Positions 34,565 through 48,451 are shown, numbered from the stretch's first letter. The stretch is DNA of 64,000 bases from Desmodesmus armatus (GCA_007449985.2 VIIQ02000033.1:186001-250000); one strand, 5' to 3'. The notes: a model not told the origin generated them from the sequence alone. Numbers and translations: made by a program.

Positions 34565-37500
34565 ATGTATCCGGTCGCTGTTGCTGCTGAGGACGTCGCT
34601 GAGGAGCCCCTGCAGCTGATTGTGCCAGGTGACTAATGCTGCTTGGACAAGTCTTGGACAGTACTGGTGTTGCGGCACTGTTTGGCACAGCTTACAACAA
34701 ATACTTGCTGATGCAGCAGGAAATCCACACTGTTATACAGGTCTCCCCCTGCCTTGCTGTGAAGTTGGTGCTCTGACCCCTCAAACATTTGCCGAGTACC
34801 TCTGTCCCTGCCTTCTCTTTGCTACCGTCAGAAACTCCTGTGCTGGCTGGCCCGCTGTTGGCAGCAGCTGTAGCCTTCTTAGAGTCCCCGCTGCTAGGGC
34901 CATCCATCAGCAAGAGTATCACGCAGCGCACCATACCAGATCTGTTCAGGGTAGGCACAAGGCTCCTGTCAGCTTGTGTCAACTGCTTCTGCTCACCAAT
35001 CAGCAGCCGGCAGTGCTTCTGGGCGCGTACGCCTATGGTTGAGTTTGCAACGTTGTTGGAGTGCATGGTGTGTGGTGAGCAACAGCGATGCATGGCCAGC
35101 AATTGCTTTCTGTGTCCAGCTGGGTGGTACAGCAGGCATACTTGTCACAGGCATGACTTGTCCACACTTGCGCAAACCTTACGCGCATGTGTCTTGTCTT
35201 CACATGCAGATATTGAGAGGGCAGGCATACCCAGAGCAACCAAGGTAGGCCGCCAAGCAAGAAACACAGCAGCTGTACGGCAGCAGGTGTCAATGCAGGG
35301 TGTAGGATCGACCCACACCTCTGACGACAGCCGCGCACGAGCTGCACACAGCACATACTACTGTAACTTAAGCCTTTGAGGTGTATGCAAGCGTTGTGGC
35401 AGTACTGCATCACACAGTTGTGCACCATCACCTGTCTCAGTTGCCCCAGCTTGCAGCCCAACACTGTGTGATACACCCGCACAGAACACATCCACTCTGT
35501 GATTGCCAATCTGAGCTCAACCCGTTCTTTGTCCTGGATGACAGCCACCGGCAGCCTCTTTCTTGGCAGTCAAGCATGCGCTGTTTTTGGCAGTCAAGCA
35601 TGCGCTGTGCTGATTGCTGTCCTGGCACCCTTGCAGGCTGAGCTGTATTCCAGACAGCGCGCCAGCAGCAGATGACGCAGACACCACGGTGGTTGTGGAC
35701 TCCTCAGTGGCGTCCGAGCGGGTGGCGGCAGCAATGCAGGCCCTTGCCGGCCATCCCAGCACTGTACCAGACCCACAGGCGATGACTAAGCCCCGCCCAA
35801 CGGTGCTAGACTACCACCACAGCTACCTAGCAGGTGCGCAGGTGCTGTTGTGGAGCAGCCATTTAGGAAGGGCAGTACGGCAGGGTTGGGATGGCCCCTA
35901 AACCCTTTACCCTCCTCGTGCCAGGGTGTTATACTGTTACTATCATTGTGACCGTGACTGTTACATGGTTCAGGCTGATCCTGAACACCCCGAGCACTTT
36001 TTACCTTTCAACGCCCCTGGGAGGCTGATGCGGTTGGTGTCGCTGCTCGCCATATAGCCGTCCCAGAGCCTGGGTACGGCGGTGCTTAGTGCTGCAATCA
36101 GTGGGCTGATGAGCGCTGTTGTGAGTGCCACTACGGTAGGGGCTCAGGGCTGTGGCGGGTCATGTAGTGTGCAGTGTAACTGCAGTGTGCTGTGCTGTGT
36201 GGGGGTGCAATTCACTTCGTGCTCCTCTTTATGCCTTGTGCCGTGCTGTGCCTTGTGCTGTGCTGTGCTGTGCTGTGTGCAGGTGTGGTGACCCCCCTCA
36301 TGGTTGCTGAGCGTGCGATCCAGTTTCTGGAGACCCACAACTCCACCAACCACTGGCTGTCAGCATGGTCCGCCCAGCACATTCGTGAGGCAGCAGCAGC
36401 ATCCACAGATCGCTATGCAGCTGGCAAGCCGCTGTCTGTGCTGGACGGGGTCCCTTTTGCAGTGAAGGATAACATTGATGCCCTGCCTTATGAGACCAGC
36501 TATGGCACTCGCTTCATGGGCAAGCTGTGAGCAACATGCTGCTGCGCTGTCCGCTCCGCTCTGATTGAAGGGCTAAATGCCGCTCTAGTTGCCTCATGCG
36601 ATTGCTGTTCACCAGTTCAGCAGGCCTAGACCAAGGCTTGAGGGACCACCTTGGGTGCCCATCCTTGGGTGCCCAACCACTTGCAGCAAGCCGCAGCCTG
36701 CATACAGACAAGGGCAGTTGAATGCAGTTAGCTGCAGCCAGAGGCTGACATGCCATGCTGTGCCATGCTATGCTGTGCAGGCACCCCGTCAAGGCAGATG
36801 CCCCCTGTGTGGCAGCCCTCAAGGAGCTGGGTGCGGTGTTGATGGGCAAGGCCGCCATGGTAGAGTTTGGCTGCCTCGCCACAGGCTACAACACACATTT
36901 AGGCTCCACTCGGAACCCTCACAACCCAAACAAGGCCTCAGGAGGAAGCAGCTCTGGCTCGGCGGCAGCAGTGGCAGCAGGGCTGTGTCCCATTGCCATA
37001 GGGACTGATGGCGGAGGCTCGATTCGGATCCCAAGCAGCTTGTGTGGGGTGATGGGCCTCAAGACCACGATGGGCCGCTTGGCAGATGACCATGGTGGGT
37101 GCTGCTGTGCATCCTCACTGTGACTGAAAGCCTTGATTGGATGCTTTGTTTGAGCGGGTATGTCACTGTGAAGCAAGCGGGAATATCTCAGGGCAGCAGT
37201 TGGCAGGAGGGGCCTGCAGTTGAGAGAGGCAGGGTAGGAGATCTCCTACCCAGAAAAAAGCTTGTGACAATCACTGTCACACCAGTGCCACCGGGTGCGC
37301 AACCGCCCCTGCCCCTCCTGTACGTCCTGTAGGCAGCACCCAACACTGTTCAGTCCGTGCAGTATCCAGCCACTGGCATAGCAGTGAGAGGCTGCACCTG
37401 CCTACTCACACATTTGTTCAGTGCATCCTGCTCAAGGCAAACTTCACCCCTGACCATGTGCCGCCTGCCGTTCATGTGCCCTTGCATGTGCCCTTGCAGC

Positions 37501-40481
37501 TGTCCATGGCAGCTTCTCGAGTATGACAGTCTCAGGCCCCATCGCAACAACTGTGTCCGACCTGCTGCTGCTGTATGCCGCTATGGCAAACACGGACTAT
37601 CCAGCAGCACCCAGTGACGCCGCCAGCAAAACCAGCCGCAGCAGCAGCAGTGGGGGCGGCAAGCTGCAGCAGAAAGGCACTGTGGAGGAGTGCGGGGTGG
37701 CGGTGGCGGCAGCTGTTGCTGCACCTCCCTTGCAGCCTCTGGAGTTGCCGCAGCAGCTGCTGTCTGGCCGGCAGCTGCCAGGGAGCGGAGCGTTGTGGAG
37801 GCCACTGTCCGGGATGAGGTTTGGCATCTACAAGGAGGTAAGCTTTGTGCTTCAAGATGAGTTGGAACCACGCTTCGAAGTCAGTTTCGGGTTGTTGAGA
37901 TCCTGCCCTCTCCTCCTGCAGGCTCACGCCCCCGCCCCCATCAAAGGACGTGGGCACCAGAGATAAGCACATGATGGCGGGCTTTGCACTGGCTGCTGCT
38001 AGCGGCTGTCAGCAACACCACAAACCTAGGTGGCGTTGGTTAGGCAGAGTGCTGGCTATGGCATGAGCTACAGGCTGCACCCTATGAACCACTAGTGGTG
38101 TAGAGTACTCTGCCAAGCAGCGCCATGCTGCCTTCAGCAAGCTGCAAGCGCCTCACTGACTGCCATGCTCTCAAGGATGCTGACAGCAACCTTTTTCATG
38201 CCACATGCAGTGGTACACGGCATGCAGCCCTGGCGTGCTTGCTGCTGTGGATGCTGCGGTCGAGTCTCTGATCAAGCTCGGCGCCGCCATTGTGGACATA
38301 CACATACCTGAGCTGGACATGGTGCAGGTACGAAGACCATGCCAGCATCACACAGTCCTGCACACCACTGCTCCCATCATAAAAGGCAGGTGTCCTGCAC
38401 TGCAGGAGACCATGCCAGCACAGTGCAGTCCTGCACATCTGCTCTGTCCGCATCCTGCCAACTGGCTGTGTCAGTCACTGTTCCTGTTACTGTACTGCCA
38501 CTTTGACCAAGACACTCCGCTGTCTTAGACACCCTCCAGACACCCACAAGGGGCCAACACACTTAGGTTCGCAGGGAGGCACGTATGCCTATACAGTCAA
38601 CCCAGCACGCTCCCCCGGCCACCAAGGGGCGATCACTAGCTTGCTTGTGCCTGACTTCCTCTCTTTGTGTGTCTTTTTCGTGTTGGGTGGTTGCCCGCAG
38701 GCTGCTCATGCTGCTTGCTTTGCTGCCGAGTATTACTACGATGCTGGGCAGGCAGGGTGGCGGGACAACTGGAGTCTGCGCAAACAAGTGGGGCCTCGTG
38801 CAACATCAGGGTCTTGAAGTTGCCAACCTGCACAGAACTAGCATGGCAGTAACAAATTGCATGGTGGTGCGCAACGAACTGGAATGTGGTTGCTGGATAT
38901 GCATGCAGCGGCTATGGCAAGAAACGTCAGCTGGCAGGCAGAAACTAGGCTGACTGCAGTCATGTACCTTCCCTGTTCTTGCAGCTCAACCTGGACTCGC
39001 GCATGTTCTACTGCAATGGCCGCATGTTCAAGGCTCAGGACTACACAGCAGCCCTGGTAGGTCGCCTGTTCACCAGCCGCAGCAGCGCCTGTGATGCGTG
39101 ACTGCCAATAAGCTGTGCAGCCTGGTTGTGTGCTGTGCTGTCTGAAGGACTACTCCTGGCACATGTCGCAGCACAAGCACAGATGTCACTTCCTAATGCG
39201 GCAAAACTTTGCAAGTTGCCAACCACTGAGGTCAAGTGCACAGTGAACAGCTGCCCTCCTGTCCTGCAGAGCTCGCCGCTCATGGACGAGCTCTGTCCAT
39301 GAGCGACGCGCTCTGCAGGACAGATGGCAGGTGTTCACTGTGCACTTGACCTCAGTATATGGCAAGTTGCAAATGTCTGCATGGCATACATGAGCTTTGT
39401 GCACCCCTCTCAGTGACCTATCACAATCCTGCAGTTTACATTTGAGTTCGAGTTGTCCGTGTTTGGCCTGCTGTCTGTCCACTGCTGCACCATGCACCCC
39501 GCAGCGGATCCGGGCTCGTGCGCTGGCTCACTTTGAGCGCGCCTTCCAGCAGTGCGACATCATTATCACTCCTGCAACCCCCAGCACAGCAGCAGACTTC
39601 CACCCGGCCGTGCACACGAGCGGCATGTACAACGTGGCGCAGACTTTTGAGGGCGTCCGCTTCACACAGGTGTGCGGTTGCTGCGGTCGCTCCCCCCGCA
39701 ACCCTTGATCGCTCACGTTGCCATGTGACTGCGGGCGTCACTCCTGCCCTGCCTTGAACGCTGCCCGGCTGGGGAGAGTTGTAGGACATGTTGATGCTAC
39801 AGTCGTCAGTGCTTGGCACTGCATAGGACAGCTGGGCCCAGCCGGAGTTTTGCTTTGCCAGCCCAATGTTGACCCGGCGGGTTGGACAGCTAGCTGTCTG
39901 CAGCTTGTAGCTGGCATATGCAGCCATGCCCCCTGGAGGAGGGGAGGGGAGACACTGTAGCAGGAGGTACAGGCGGGACCCAAGGGCATGCATCTGGAGT
40001 GGAACACGCGATTGGTGCAACGTCGTGCAGCACTGACCATTTGCACCTACATGCTGTGCTGATTGTGGCCTGCAGGCTGCCAGCCTGACGGGCTTGCCAG
40101 CACTGGTGCTGCCGGCCGGCAGGGTGCAGCAAGAGGACGGCATGCCTGTTGGGTGAGTGGTGGCATGGGGCATGTGGTTTGCAAGCTTTGGGGTGCCACA
40201 CAGCGAGTACAGTGATCAACCAGCTGGCATGGTGATGCATAGCACCGAACAGGATAGGGATGCTGATCTGCGTGACGAGGCTCTGAACATGGCCAAGTGA
40301 CAGCAGGCTGGCAGTGGATCTCATTTGAGTGTGATGCCTACCCTGCTGCTGCAGGATTCAGCTCATCGGAAGGCACTTTGCCGAAGCGACTCTGCTGAAG
40401 GCGGCTGCTGTGTTGGAGCAGTGTGTGCAGCAGGTTGTCCCACAGCTAGCTGTCAGCTCACTCCCCTGGAGCGCCGCCTGA
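34565..40481 (+). CDS. FAAH: Plant-type fatty acid amide hydrolase, first tandem copy
   Basis: Thirteen exons join in phase: 34565-34628, 34832-34950, 35210-35244, 35637-35833, 36283-36526, 36781-37094, 37500-37837, 38211-38327, 38701-38787, 38985-39056, 39505-39669, 40076-40152 and 40355-40481, giving 651 residues. Amidase-signature enzymes of this class hydrolyse N-acylethanolamines and other fatty amides, usually at membranes. The Lys/Ser/Ser triad is intact: [10 protein letters not shown] supplies Lys, [16 protein letters not shown] the middle Ser, and [16 protein letters not shown] the nucleophile. The N-terminal [14 protein letters not shown] and DLFR block matches the plant FAAH alpha-helical cap, and [15 protein letters not shown] closes the fold. 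A Ser/Gly/Ala-rich insert (about 37610-37790) is not in typical family members. The start is the first ATG in frame after a good acceptor and could lie further upstream. Confidence 0.85.
39226..39354. repeat. Long palindrome in an intron of the first amidase
   Basis: Arms of about 55-60 bases, starting GAGGTCAAGTGCACAGTGAAC and ending GTTCACTGTGCACTTGACCTC, fold back around GAGCTCTGTCCATGAGC-type core sequence. A short direct match, GCAAGTTGC, lies on each side (39211-39219 and 39362-39370) and could be a target-site relic of a foldback element. Confidence 0.75.
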
Positions 40482-40893
40482 CAGACGACATCGGCACAGG
40501 CAGGGATCAGATGAAGATACAGACAGCACAGACGGCAGCTGTGAAGGGCAGGTCCTTCCTGCACCGATTGAAGCGGCAGCCCAGCAGTCGCGGCAGCAGC
40601 GGCAGGGTGGTACCACGTGTTGCGTGTGATGCCAGCCCCAGAGGCATGGCAAGCAGGGCTGCCAGCCTGGCAGGTCTGACATGATGGATGTTGTGTTCTG
40701 ATCAGATGGGCAGGGGCTGAAAGAGCAAATCAGACCCCCTGTCAGTTGTAACTGCCAGCAATGACTAGTGAGGAGTGAGGGGATAAGTGTGGAAGGTCAG
40801 CCTCAGGCGAACGTAGACGGTGTGTAATGCATTGCACAGTTTTCGTTTCCTCACCAGTCGTCCCACCCAAGTCACCGATTCATTGGGCCAGTC
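40482..40893 (+). other. Spacer between the tandem amidase genes
   Basis: 412 bp from the stop of the first copy to the start of the second, holding the 3' UTR of one and the promoter and 5' UTR of the other. No element could be named. Confidence 0.4.
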
Positions 40894-43800
40894 GTGATGA
40901 TGGAAAATGCCCCTCTGGCTGAACACAACTCTGTTGACGCTCAAGTAGCAGTAACCAAACGAGCCATGAAGGGCGTTGATGTACCATCTGTAGCAGATGC
41001 TGTGCAAAGAGCACCCGCAGATACATGTGCTGTTGACGAGGCTCACTACTCGCTGTTGGCTGGCCTCCCTGAGGCAACCTCTGGCAGGCTTCTGAGGGCT
41101 TCACTTGGGCTGTTTGAGTCTCCTGTAGGCGCGAGCGCGTTCAGGCTGTACGCTGGGTGGCAGAAGGGGCTGGTGCAGATCCAGGTGTGTGGGCAGCTTT
41201 GCTGTTGTACTACGAAACACTCGAGGTACATATCAAGAACATTCTTTGTCTCCGAAAAACGCAGAGCATCTTGTCTGAGGGCTTCCCGGAAGAGCCAAGG
41301 TGAGTTGTGTGCTGTGCTGAGATCCCACTGCCAACTGCACACCAGATTCCTCCGCCTCAGCCATCTGACCTTCAGCCTTCTTTCACAGGTGCACGCCCAT
41401 CCAGGAGGCAGCTGGGAGCTGCCCCAAGCTGGTGCAGGAGGAGGTGTGTGATGCTGACGATGCACATGGGAGGCTGGATGCAGCTTTGCACAGTGTGCAC
41501 CGTGGTGGTCCCATGGCTGGCACCACCAAGTGCAGCACCGCCAGCAACAACCGGCCCACCATACTGGACTATCACTACGCCTTCACACACAGTAAGTAGG
41601 CAGCAAGACACTAAAAAGCATCTGCAAACCTGTGCTGGCCGTCTGCTCACTGTTCAAGCTATCCCAAGCTATCCCAGGCCGTCCCAACAAACTGCAGCGT
41701 GGCCAGTCATTGGAGTTGACCTCGAGTGAAGCACCTGGCAGGTAGTGTTGTAGAAGCCACCCTAGGTGCTGCACCACTGTCACGACTGCAGGACAGCGCC
41801 TGTGCTGATGTGCTGGGCTGGTCTCACATGCTGCTGTATCCCGATTTGTCCTGCAGACATGGTGACCCCCACAACTGCCGCTGAGCGCGTGATTGCGTTC
41901 CTGGAGGCCCGCAACCCCACCAACCACTGGCTGTCAGCATGGTCAGCTGAGCACATTCGCGAGGCAGCCGCAGCATCCACAGCGCGCTACGCCGCTGGCA
42001 AGCCACTGTCTGTGCTGGACGGGGTGCCGTTTGTGGTGAAGGACTGCATTGATGCTCTGCCTTATGAGACCAGCTGTGGCTCAAGTTTCATGGGCAAGCT
42101 GTGAGTGCAGGCGCTGTCCACGTGCATTCAGTGCTGGCCCTGCAGGCTTGGGCTGATGCACGACAGCTGATAGCCAGCAGCAGGCCGTTCTGGCAGATGC
42201 TGTGTGCTACGTTGGACCCACGTTTTGCACGCAATTGAATAGCACAATCACCGGTGGAATGTCAGTAGCATTGTCATCGCCCTGCACCCTGCAGGTGTTG
42301 ATAGGAGGTCTTCTGGGTGTAGTAGGCCTAGAGCATGCTGGTGCTTTGCTGATATGCTGCCTATGCCCTGGTGTGCCGCGTCTGGCTGTTGTTGTGCTGT
42401 TCAGGCATCCCGCCAAGGCAGATGCCCCATGTGTGGCGGCGCTAAAGGAGCTGGGCGCTGTCCTGCTGGGCAAGGGCGCCATGGTGGAGTTTGGCGTCTT
42501 CTCCCATGGCCACAACCCACACTTCGGGGGCATCCTCAACCCCCACCACCCTTCCAGGACTGCAGGTGGCAGCAGCTCAGGCGCAGCAGCGGCAGTGGCA
42601 ACAGGCATCTGTCCCATTGCGATCGGCACCGATGGCGGAGGTTCCATCAGGGTGCCTGCTAGCTACTGTGGTGTGGTGGGCATGAAGCCCACAGCTGGCC
42701 GGCTGGCAGACGACCATGGTGGGTGTCCTGCTACGCTGGCCTGGTGATGGGCGGTCTGAGCGTTACCCCAGTGTTTGGTACACCATCTGGGTGTTGCTCT
42801 TGTTGGGTTTGTTGCCCTTGTTGGGTTTGTTCCCCTTGCTGGGTTTTCCTATGGGGTGAGGCATGTGTGTAGGGGGACGGCGGGTTGCGCGGTTGTGCAT
42901 GGCACAAGCGTGTGCATATGTGAGGCGGGAAGGGATGCCATGTCATAACATGTGTCAATGTCTCCTGCAGCTGGCATTTGTGAGGGTGTGCAGACTTGCA
43001 CCGCTTGTCCTCCATGATGCTGCCTGCACCCTGGACCCGGACCCTTATGTTGCACAGCAGCGGCATGCGCTGAGCGCTATTCGTGCACCCGCGAACCCAA
43101 GACATCGAGTGCCTTGACAGTGCAATCTTGTCTGCTCTGCACTTGCAGGTGCCCACAACGGTGCCTACAGCAGCCTGATCACCACAGGCCCCATCGCCAA
43201 CAGCGTGGCAGACCTCACTCTGCTGTATGCAGTCATGGCCAACGTGACTTACCCTGCAGCAGATGCACGCAAGCCAGGCGCAGCGTCTCTGAGCCTGCCA
43301 GGAGTGCCTGAGGCTGCTGCTGCCGCTGCTGCAACGCCTCCCAGGCCGCTGGGCCTGCCGCATGTGCTGCTGGAGGTGCCGGAGGACGCTGCGTCTTCCA
43401 AGAACCAGGTGGCCCTCGCAGACCTGAAGCCTCTGGATGGCCTCAGGGTTGGTGTCTTCCCCAAGGTGCGGTCGTGCTTTGTGTTGCTGTTGCTCTTGAT
43501 TGGCAAGGGCAACTGCAGGCCTTACCTTCCATCTGCCGGTCACTTAACGTCTTGACTTGTATGTAGTTATGTCACGTTGAGTCAGCGCATGCTTCACATA
43601 TCCCCCTGCGCTGCTGTGGTGTTTAATATGCCGCGTGCGAAGGTCGCTCAGTGTCATTACATGCTGCCATCAGCCTGGCAAAGCATGGATCAGCACGTTT
43701 GTATGTCTAGCAGTGGTGCTGATCGCACACACTGCCTGCCTGGCTTCCTGCTGCTGCAGTGGTGCTATGACTGCGCCCCCTATGTGTCGGACGCCATGAA

Positions 43801-45800
43801 GGCCACACTGAACAGGCTGGTGCAGCTGGGAGCCAAGCAGGTGGAGATCAGCCTGCCCGAGCTGGACCTGGCACAGGTAGGCTGAGGGCACAGGCCCATT
43901 GTGTACACCTAGAATCGGTGAATTCAAATCCCTCCCGTCTTGGTGCATAGTTGTGGGAGTGTTTTCAGTTGTAACTCAGCAACCGTACAACAATGCAAAG
44001 CTTGTGGACATTGTTGCACCAGTTGTGTCACGGTTGCGTGCCCTGGTGTATGTGCTGCAGGTGGGGCACATCATATCCTGGCTGAAGGAGATGGAGTCAG
44101 ATGCTGATGCGCGTGGCTGGCTGAAGGACTGGAGCTTGAGGGGACAGGTGAGCAGACAGCTGGCAGGAGCTTCCACTCCAGCTGCTCATGTCCGGCTGGC
44201 CTTCTGTCACCATGCATGTCATCCTTTCTGCTCCTGTCTTTGGCCTGCAAAACTCCTGTCTTTGGCCTGCAAAAACATCAATCCCTTGCTGAGGGAGGCG
44301 GTGTCACGAGTGCTTATGTGGAATTCACTTGGCATCTCAAGCGTTGCGCACTCCAGCTGTCAACGTCTGGCCTCGTGCTGTTGTGTTGTGGTTGCCTGCC
44401 TGCAGTGCAACTTGGACACCCGCATGTTCCTGGTGGTGGCCACACGCTACAACGGCCAGGACTACTCGCAGGCGCAGGTACTGAGTGCCTGACAGACGTT
44501 TTGGGAGATTGATGGTCCCAGCTGCAATGCATGCATGCCTTGTCATAGTCCTGGCTATTGTCGGTTGCCTGTTGTGGCTGCCACTTAACGCAGTCGCATG
44601 TAGCTTGCACTAGGGCTGGGTCATGGTCAGGCCCAGCTTTATGATGATTTCCAGGGCGCCTGCGGCACGTTCTTTGGCATGTGACATGGGCAGCACAGCT
44701 GCCTTGCACGATGCTCACCAGCCGCCCTGCTGTGTGCTGCGCGGTGCATGTCTGGCCCTGCAGCGCATGCGTGCTCGGGTGATGAGCCACTTCCAGCGGG
44801 CGTTTGAGTCCTGCGATGTCATCCTTACCCCAGCTACGCCCGCAGTCGCACCGGCAGTGCCGCCAGAGGCCACAACAACAGGTATGTCATTGCCCTCATG
44901 CACCTCAGGCCCGTGCACAACACACGTTAACCCCTATTTGTCCAAGTGGCTTGCATTGTGTTGCGCTCCAGAGTGGCAGTAGATATGACAATGCAATCCC
45001 CAGTATTGTTTGCTCCCGGCAGCAGCAGGATGCTAGCATCCTGCCTACCTGCAGGCATCATAGTTGAGCCAGGATTGCTCACTGTCGAGCCAAAGGTTGC
45101 CATGGGTCAATCTGCGTGGTCTATGTATGCCGTATTCTTAGGTCGTCGCATGGCCCACAGCCTTGCATGCATGTCCACCCTGCCTATTCTGCTATGCTGA
45201 TGCTGACCCTCATGCGTGCGTCTGTGCGCTCTTGTGGTGTTTCAGGTGTGTACAACCCTGCAGGGACGCTGGAGCAAGTGCGCTTCACAATGGCTGCCAA
45301 CCTCACCGGCCTGCCTGCACTTGTGCTGCCTGTCGGGCGGCAGCTGGGCAGCACTCTGCCTATTGGGTAAGCCTATAACAACGAGCTCAGTTCCTGGCTG
45401 GATCAGCTGGCGGCTGCCAACTGTTGTGGTTTGAAAATTGCATGCTGGAACACCAGCACGTACGCCGCTGTGCATGGCCTATATGCGTATGCATGCTGGT
45501 AGACACAACAGCCACCTTTCAAGCTGCTCTCATCAGCTGAGTGTTGACAGTGTTTGTGGCTGGCTGTTGGTTTGGTGCATCTGCAGGGTGCAGTTCATGG
45601 CTCCTCACTTTGCAGAGGCAACCCTCCTGCGCACAGCAGCAGCTCTGGAGCAGCAGCAGATGGAGGATGGGATGCCCAAGCCTGTCTGCAACGTCATGGT
45701 CAACCCCATACAGGGAGAGAAGGGCCTGCACCCGCTGGCGTTGGAGATGACAAAGAAGCTGTGGTCCAAGAAGTACGGGCACTCAGCAGCGGCGCTGTGA
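40894..45800 (+). CDS. FAAH: Plant-type fatty acid amide hydrolase, second tandem copy
   Basis: Twelve exons join in phase: 40894-41184, 41265-41299, 41389-41591, 41857-42100, 42405-42718, 43149-43465, 43760-43876, 44061-44147, 44406-44477, 44764-44881, 45246-45366 and 45587-45800, giving 710 residues. It has the same predicted reaction as the first copy. The triad is intact in [24 protein letters not shown] and [16 protein letters not shown]. Six exons (35, 244, 314, 117, 87 and 72 nt) have exactly the same length as in the first copy, showing tandem duplication. Differences are a longer N-terminus in one 97-codon exon, an intron after TTTG instead of before AASLTG, and a C-terminal extension ([20 protein letters not shown]) beyond the first copy's end. 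The second M of MMEN is an equally possible start. Confidence 0.87.
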
Positions 45801-48451
45801 CAGCATGAGGCCATTGTGAGCGCACCTGCGTCTGCTAGCTGGTTGCACCTGTGCTTCCGCAAGCTGGGCGCATGTGTGCTGCTGGAAGCTGCAGCAACTA
45901 CATGAGCGTTTGCGTGTGCGCATGTGCTGCGGCAGCCGCCAATAGCTGCAGGAGGGGGGCGGAGGGGTCTGGTTGTTGGTTTGCATCGATGCAAGATTTC
46001 TGGGGCAACGCATGCAGTTTTTATGGCTTGCGACTTCATTTCAATTCAGGGGATTTGAGTGGCAGTAAATGATCCTAACCATGTGATTGCACTGTTGCAA
46101 TGGCTGGCAATCGCTTGACAAATGGCTAGGGATCTTTTCTGGTTTCTGGTGGTGAACATCTGTGCTTCTTCTTTCCTCATACGATCAGGAGAGCCTGCTG
46201 GACGTGTGTGATGTAGGTTCAGCCTCGTGCCAACTGGCGAGTGGGCTGCAGGCCTTGGCACCAACGACCTGCTGAGATGGTGTAACATTGTGCTGCCCTG
46301 GCCAAGACTGGGGAGGGCAGCCATGTGTGGCAGTCGCATTTGTCCAAGTGTATTACTGTGATGCCTGTGGCATGGCCCTGGTGTCATGGCGGGTGGCTGG
46401 TTATGGTGGGGCTTGTCTGTTGTGCAGGTGTGGTGTGCACGGCTACCACGGGTCAGCCGTTGCCCTTGCATAGATGTTACCTGTCTCTGCCCAGTGTTTG
46501 TGATCACGCGTCGACCTAACATTTGTGTTTGCGGTCATTGTTGTTTAATGCCAGGTGCTAGCTGCTGACAAGCTTCAGTGATATGTGTGTAGTGTTGCCA
46601 GCATTCTGGCACAGGAGCTGTGAACATGCTCCCTTGCAGTGGCCTTGCTGCTGCACTGCCCACACTCCTCAGCTGAAGATGCAAGCTAAACGCTGCCACC
46701 TTGAGTGTGTGTATCTGCCAGCTGCAGCAACAGCCGGGCTGTTGTCTTGGTGACTCAGTGACTCTCCCAACGGTGCATGGTTCAGTGGCTGTGTGCCAAA
46801 AGGCAGAGGCTGATGTTGTGTGTGTAGACATAGGGGTGTGTTGTGTGTGTGTGTGTGTGTTTCGTCATTAGAGGCCCCACCGTGGGCACAGTGTGTGGCC
46901 CAAAGAAAGGGTCAGCTGGGCATGCAGCCTGTAAGAGGCATGTCTGGGGTGCATGTGGGTGATGTTGGCAGGTGGGCATGGTATATGTTGTGGAGTCAGT
47001 GGCAGTCCCAACCTGCAGGCATGAATGTTGGCGCTGCTTGTGCAGGGGGCATCTCAGCACTGTGGGGGTGGGTGTCTTGGGCGCGAGCAGGACTGTGTGG
47101 GGCGCGGGTGGTGGTGTAAGCATATGGGCGGCCTTCATGATGTCTTACCAGTGATGTCTTACAAGTGCTGGGCTGGGCCGTTGGCTTTGCACTTCCCAGC
47201 AGCTGCATCTGTTGGACTAGCAGCTGCATCGAATGTCGTTCACTGCCTCCGTAACCTGCAGGATGGCTGTGAGGGGTGCAGACTGTTCCTTGCAGCATGC
47301 GTGTGTTTGACATTCGCACGGATGAAGTGTGCCAGTCAGCACTGAGAGGAGCAAGGACAGGCCGGGCTGTGTGCTAGAGAGGCATGTGTCTATATCGTGG
47401 TCAACTAGTCTGGGTGCGCAACACTGGTGGGGCACACACCCGTTTGATTTGGTGTGCAGTCATGGAGGGTGCGGCACTGCATGCACAGGGCCTTGCAAGC
47501 ATTATCAGCAGCAGGTTCCGCCGGGGTCTTCGCAGGTCGGGCTGCTTCGGTCTCATTGCCTGGGTGGTGGTGAGAGAGGGGAGCTTGGTGTGCAACAGCT
47601 TGCATGCGGTCTACAGTGACGCCTGCCATACGTATGCCAGTGGCAGGTGGCTTCAGCTTTGCTACGTCTGGTGTAGCACCTGCCAGTGGCAGGTGGCTTC
47701 AGCTTTGCTACGTCTGGTGTAGCACCATTTTGGCTTTTGTGGGTATAGGCGGTTTTCTGAGACGCTTGGCCACTGGCGGTGCCCAGTTGTCTGGCGCTGC
47801 CTAGTCGTCTGAGCAGCTAGCTGATGTGTGCTGTCAACTGGCAGTGGGTTGTGCCCAACAAACTGCCTGTTGACAAGTGTGTAACAGGTGTCGCTAGTTG
47901 CTGTGCAGGATTGCCATTGCAATGCACATTGCAGCTATCATTGCAAACTTCCTGGGATGTATGGCAGCTACACGCAAACATTTGGCATAGGCCATGTCGC
48001 CAGCCCTGTTGCCCCATGACTCTTAGCGTGATCACTCTGCAACACATCCTGTGTTGAATTGACCACAGACAATGTGGGTTGCAGTTCCCATCAAGAACAC
48101 AATTCACATAACACACAGCTGGGCACAGACCAAGTCACAACAAACGTCTGCACCTTGAACAATGCAACAGCCTCACTCTACGCTGCACACTTCCAGCCCT
48201 GCACCCTCAGTGCCACACACGCACACATGACCTGATGCACACTGTCATTGCGTCATTAACAGTCTGAGCATGCTGCACAGTAGTGCTGACGCTGGTCAGC
48301 ACACCGCCTGCTGCTCGTGAGGCTGGGATATGTGCAGAGGACGGTGCGTGTGTACCCCCCTGGCGTGCTGACCCAGCAGCACCGGCAGGTGGGTGGTGTA
48401 GCAACAAGCGCATCCTGCTCTCCACTCTCCACTCAAGTCACAGCTGCTGCA
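45801..48451. other. Convergent 3' regions of second amidase and CCT-delta
   Basis: About 2.65 kb between facing stop codons. The plus strand is TG-rich up to about 47770 and AC-rich from about 47820, which probably marks where the two transcription units meet. A TG microsatellite lies at 46841-46861. I see no gene. Confidence 0.5.
47635..47726 (+). repeat. Perfect 46-bp tandem duplication
   Basis: TGCCAGTGGCAGGTGGCTTC begins identical 46-base units at 47635-47680 and 47681-47726, in the amidase 3' region. The identity suggests a recent duplication. Confidence 0.85.
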
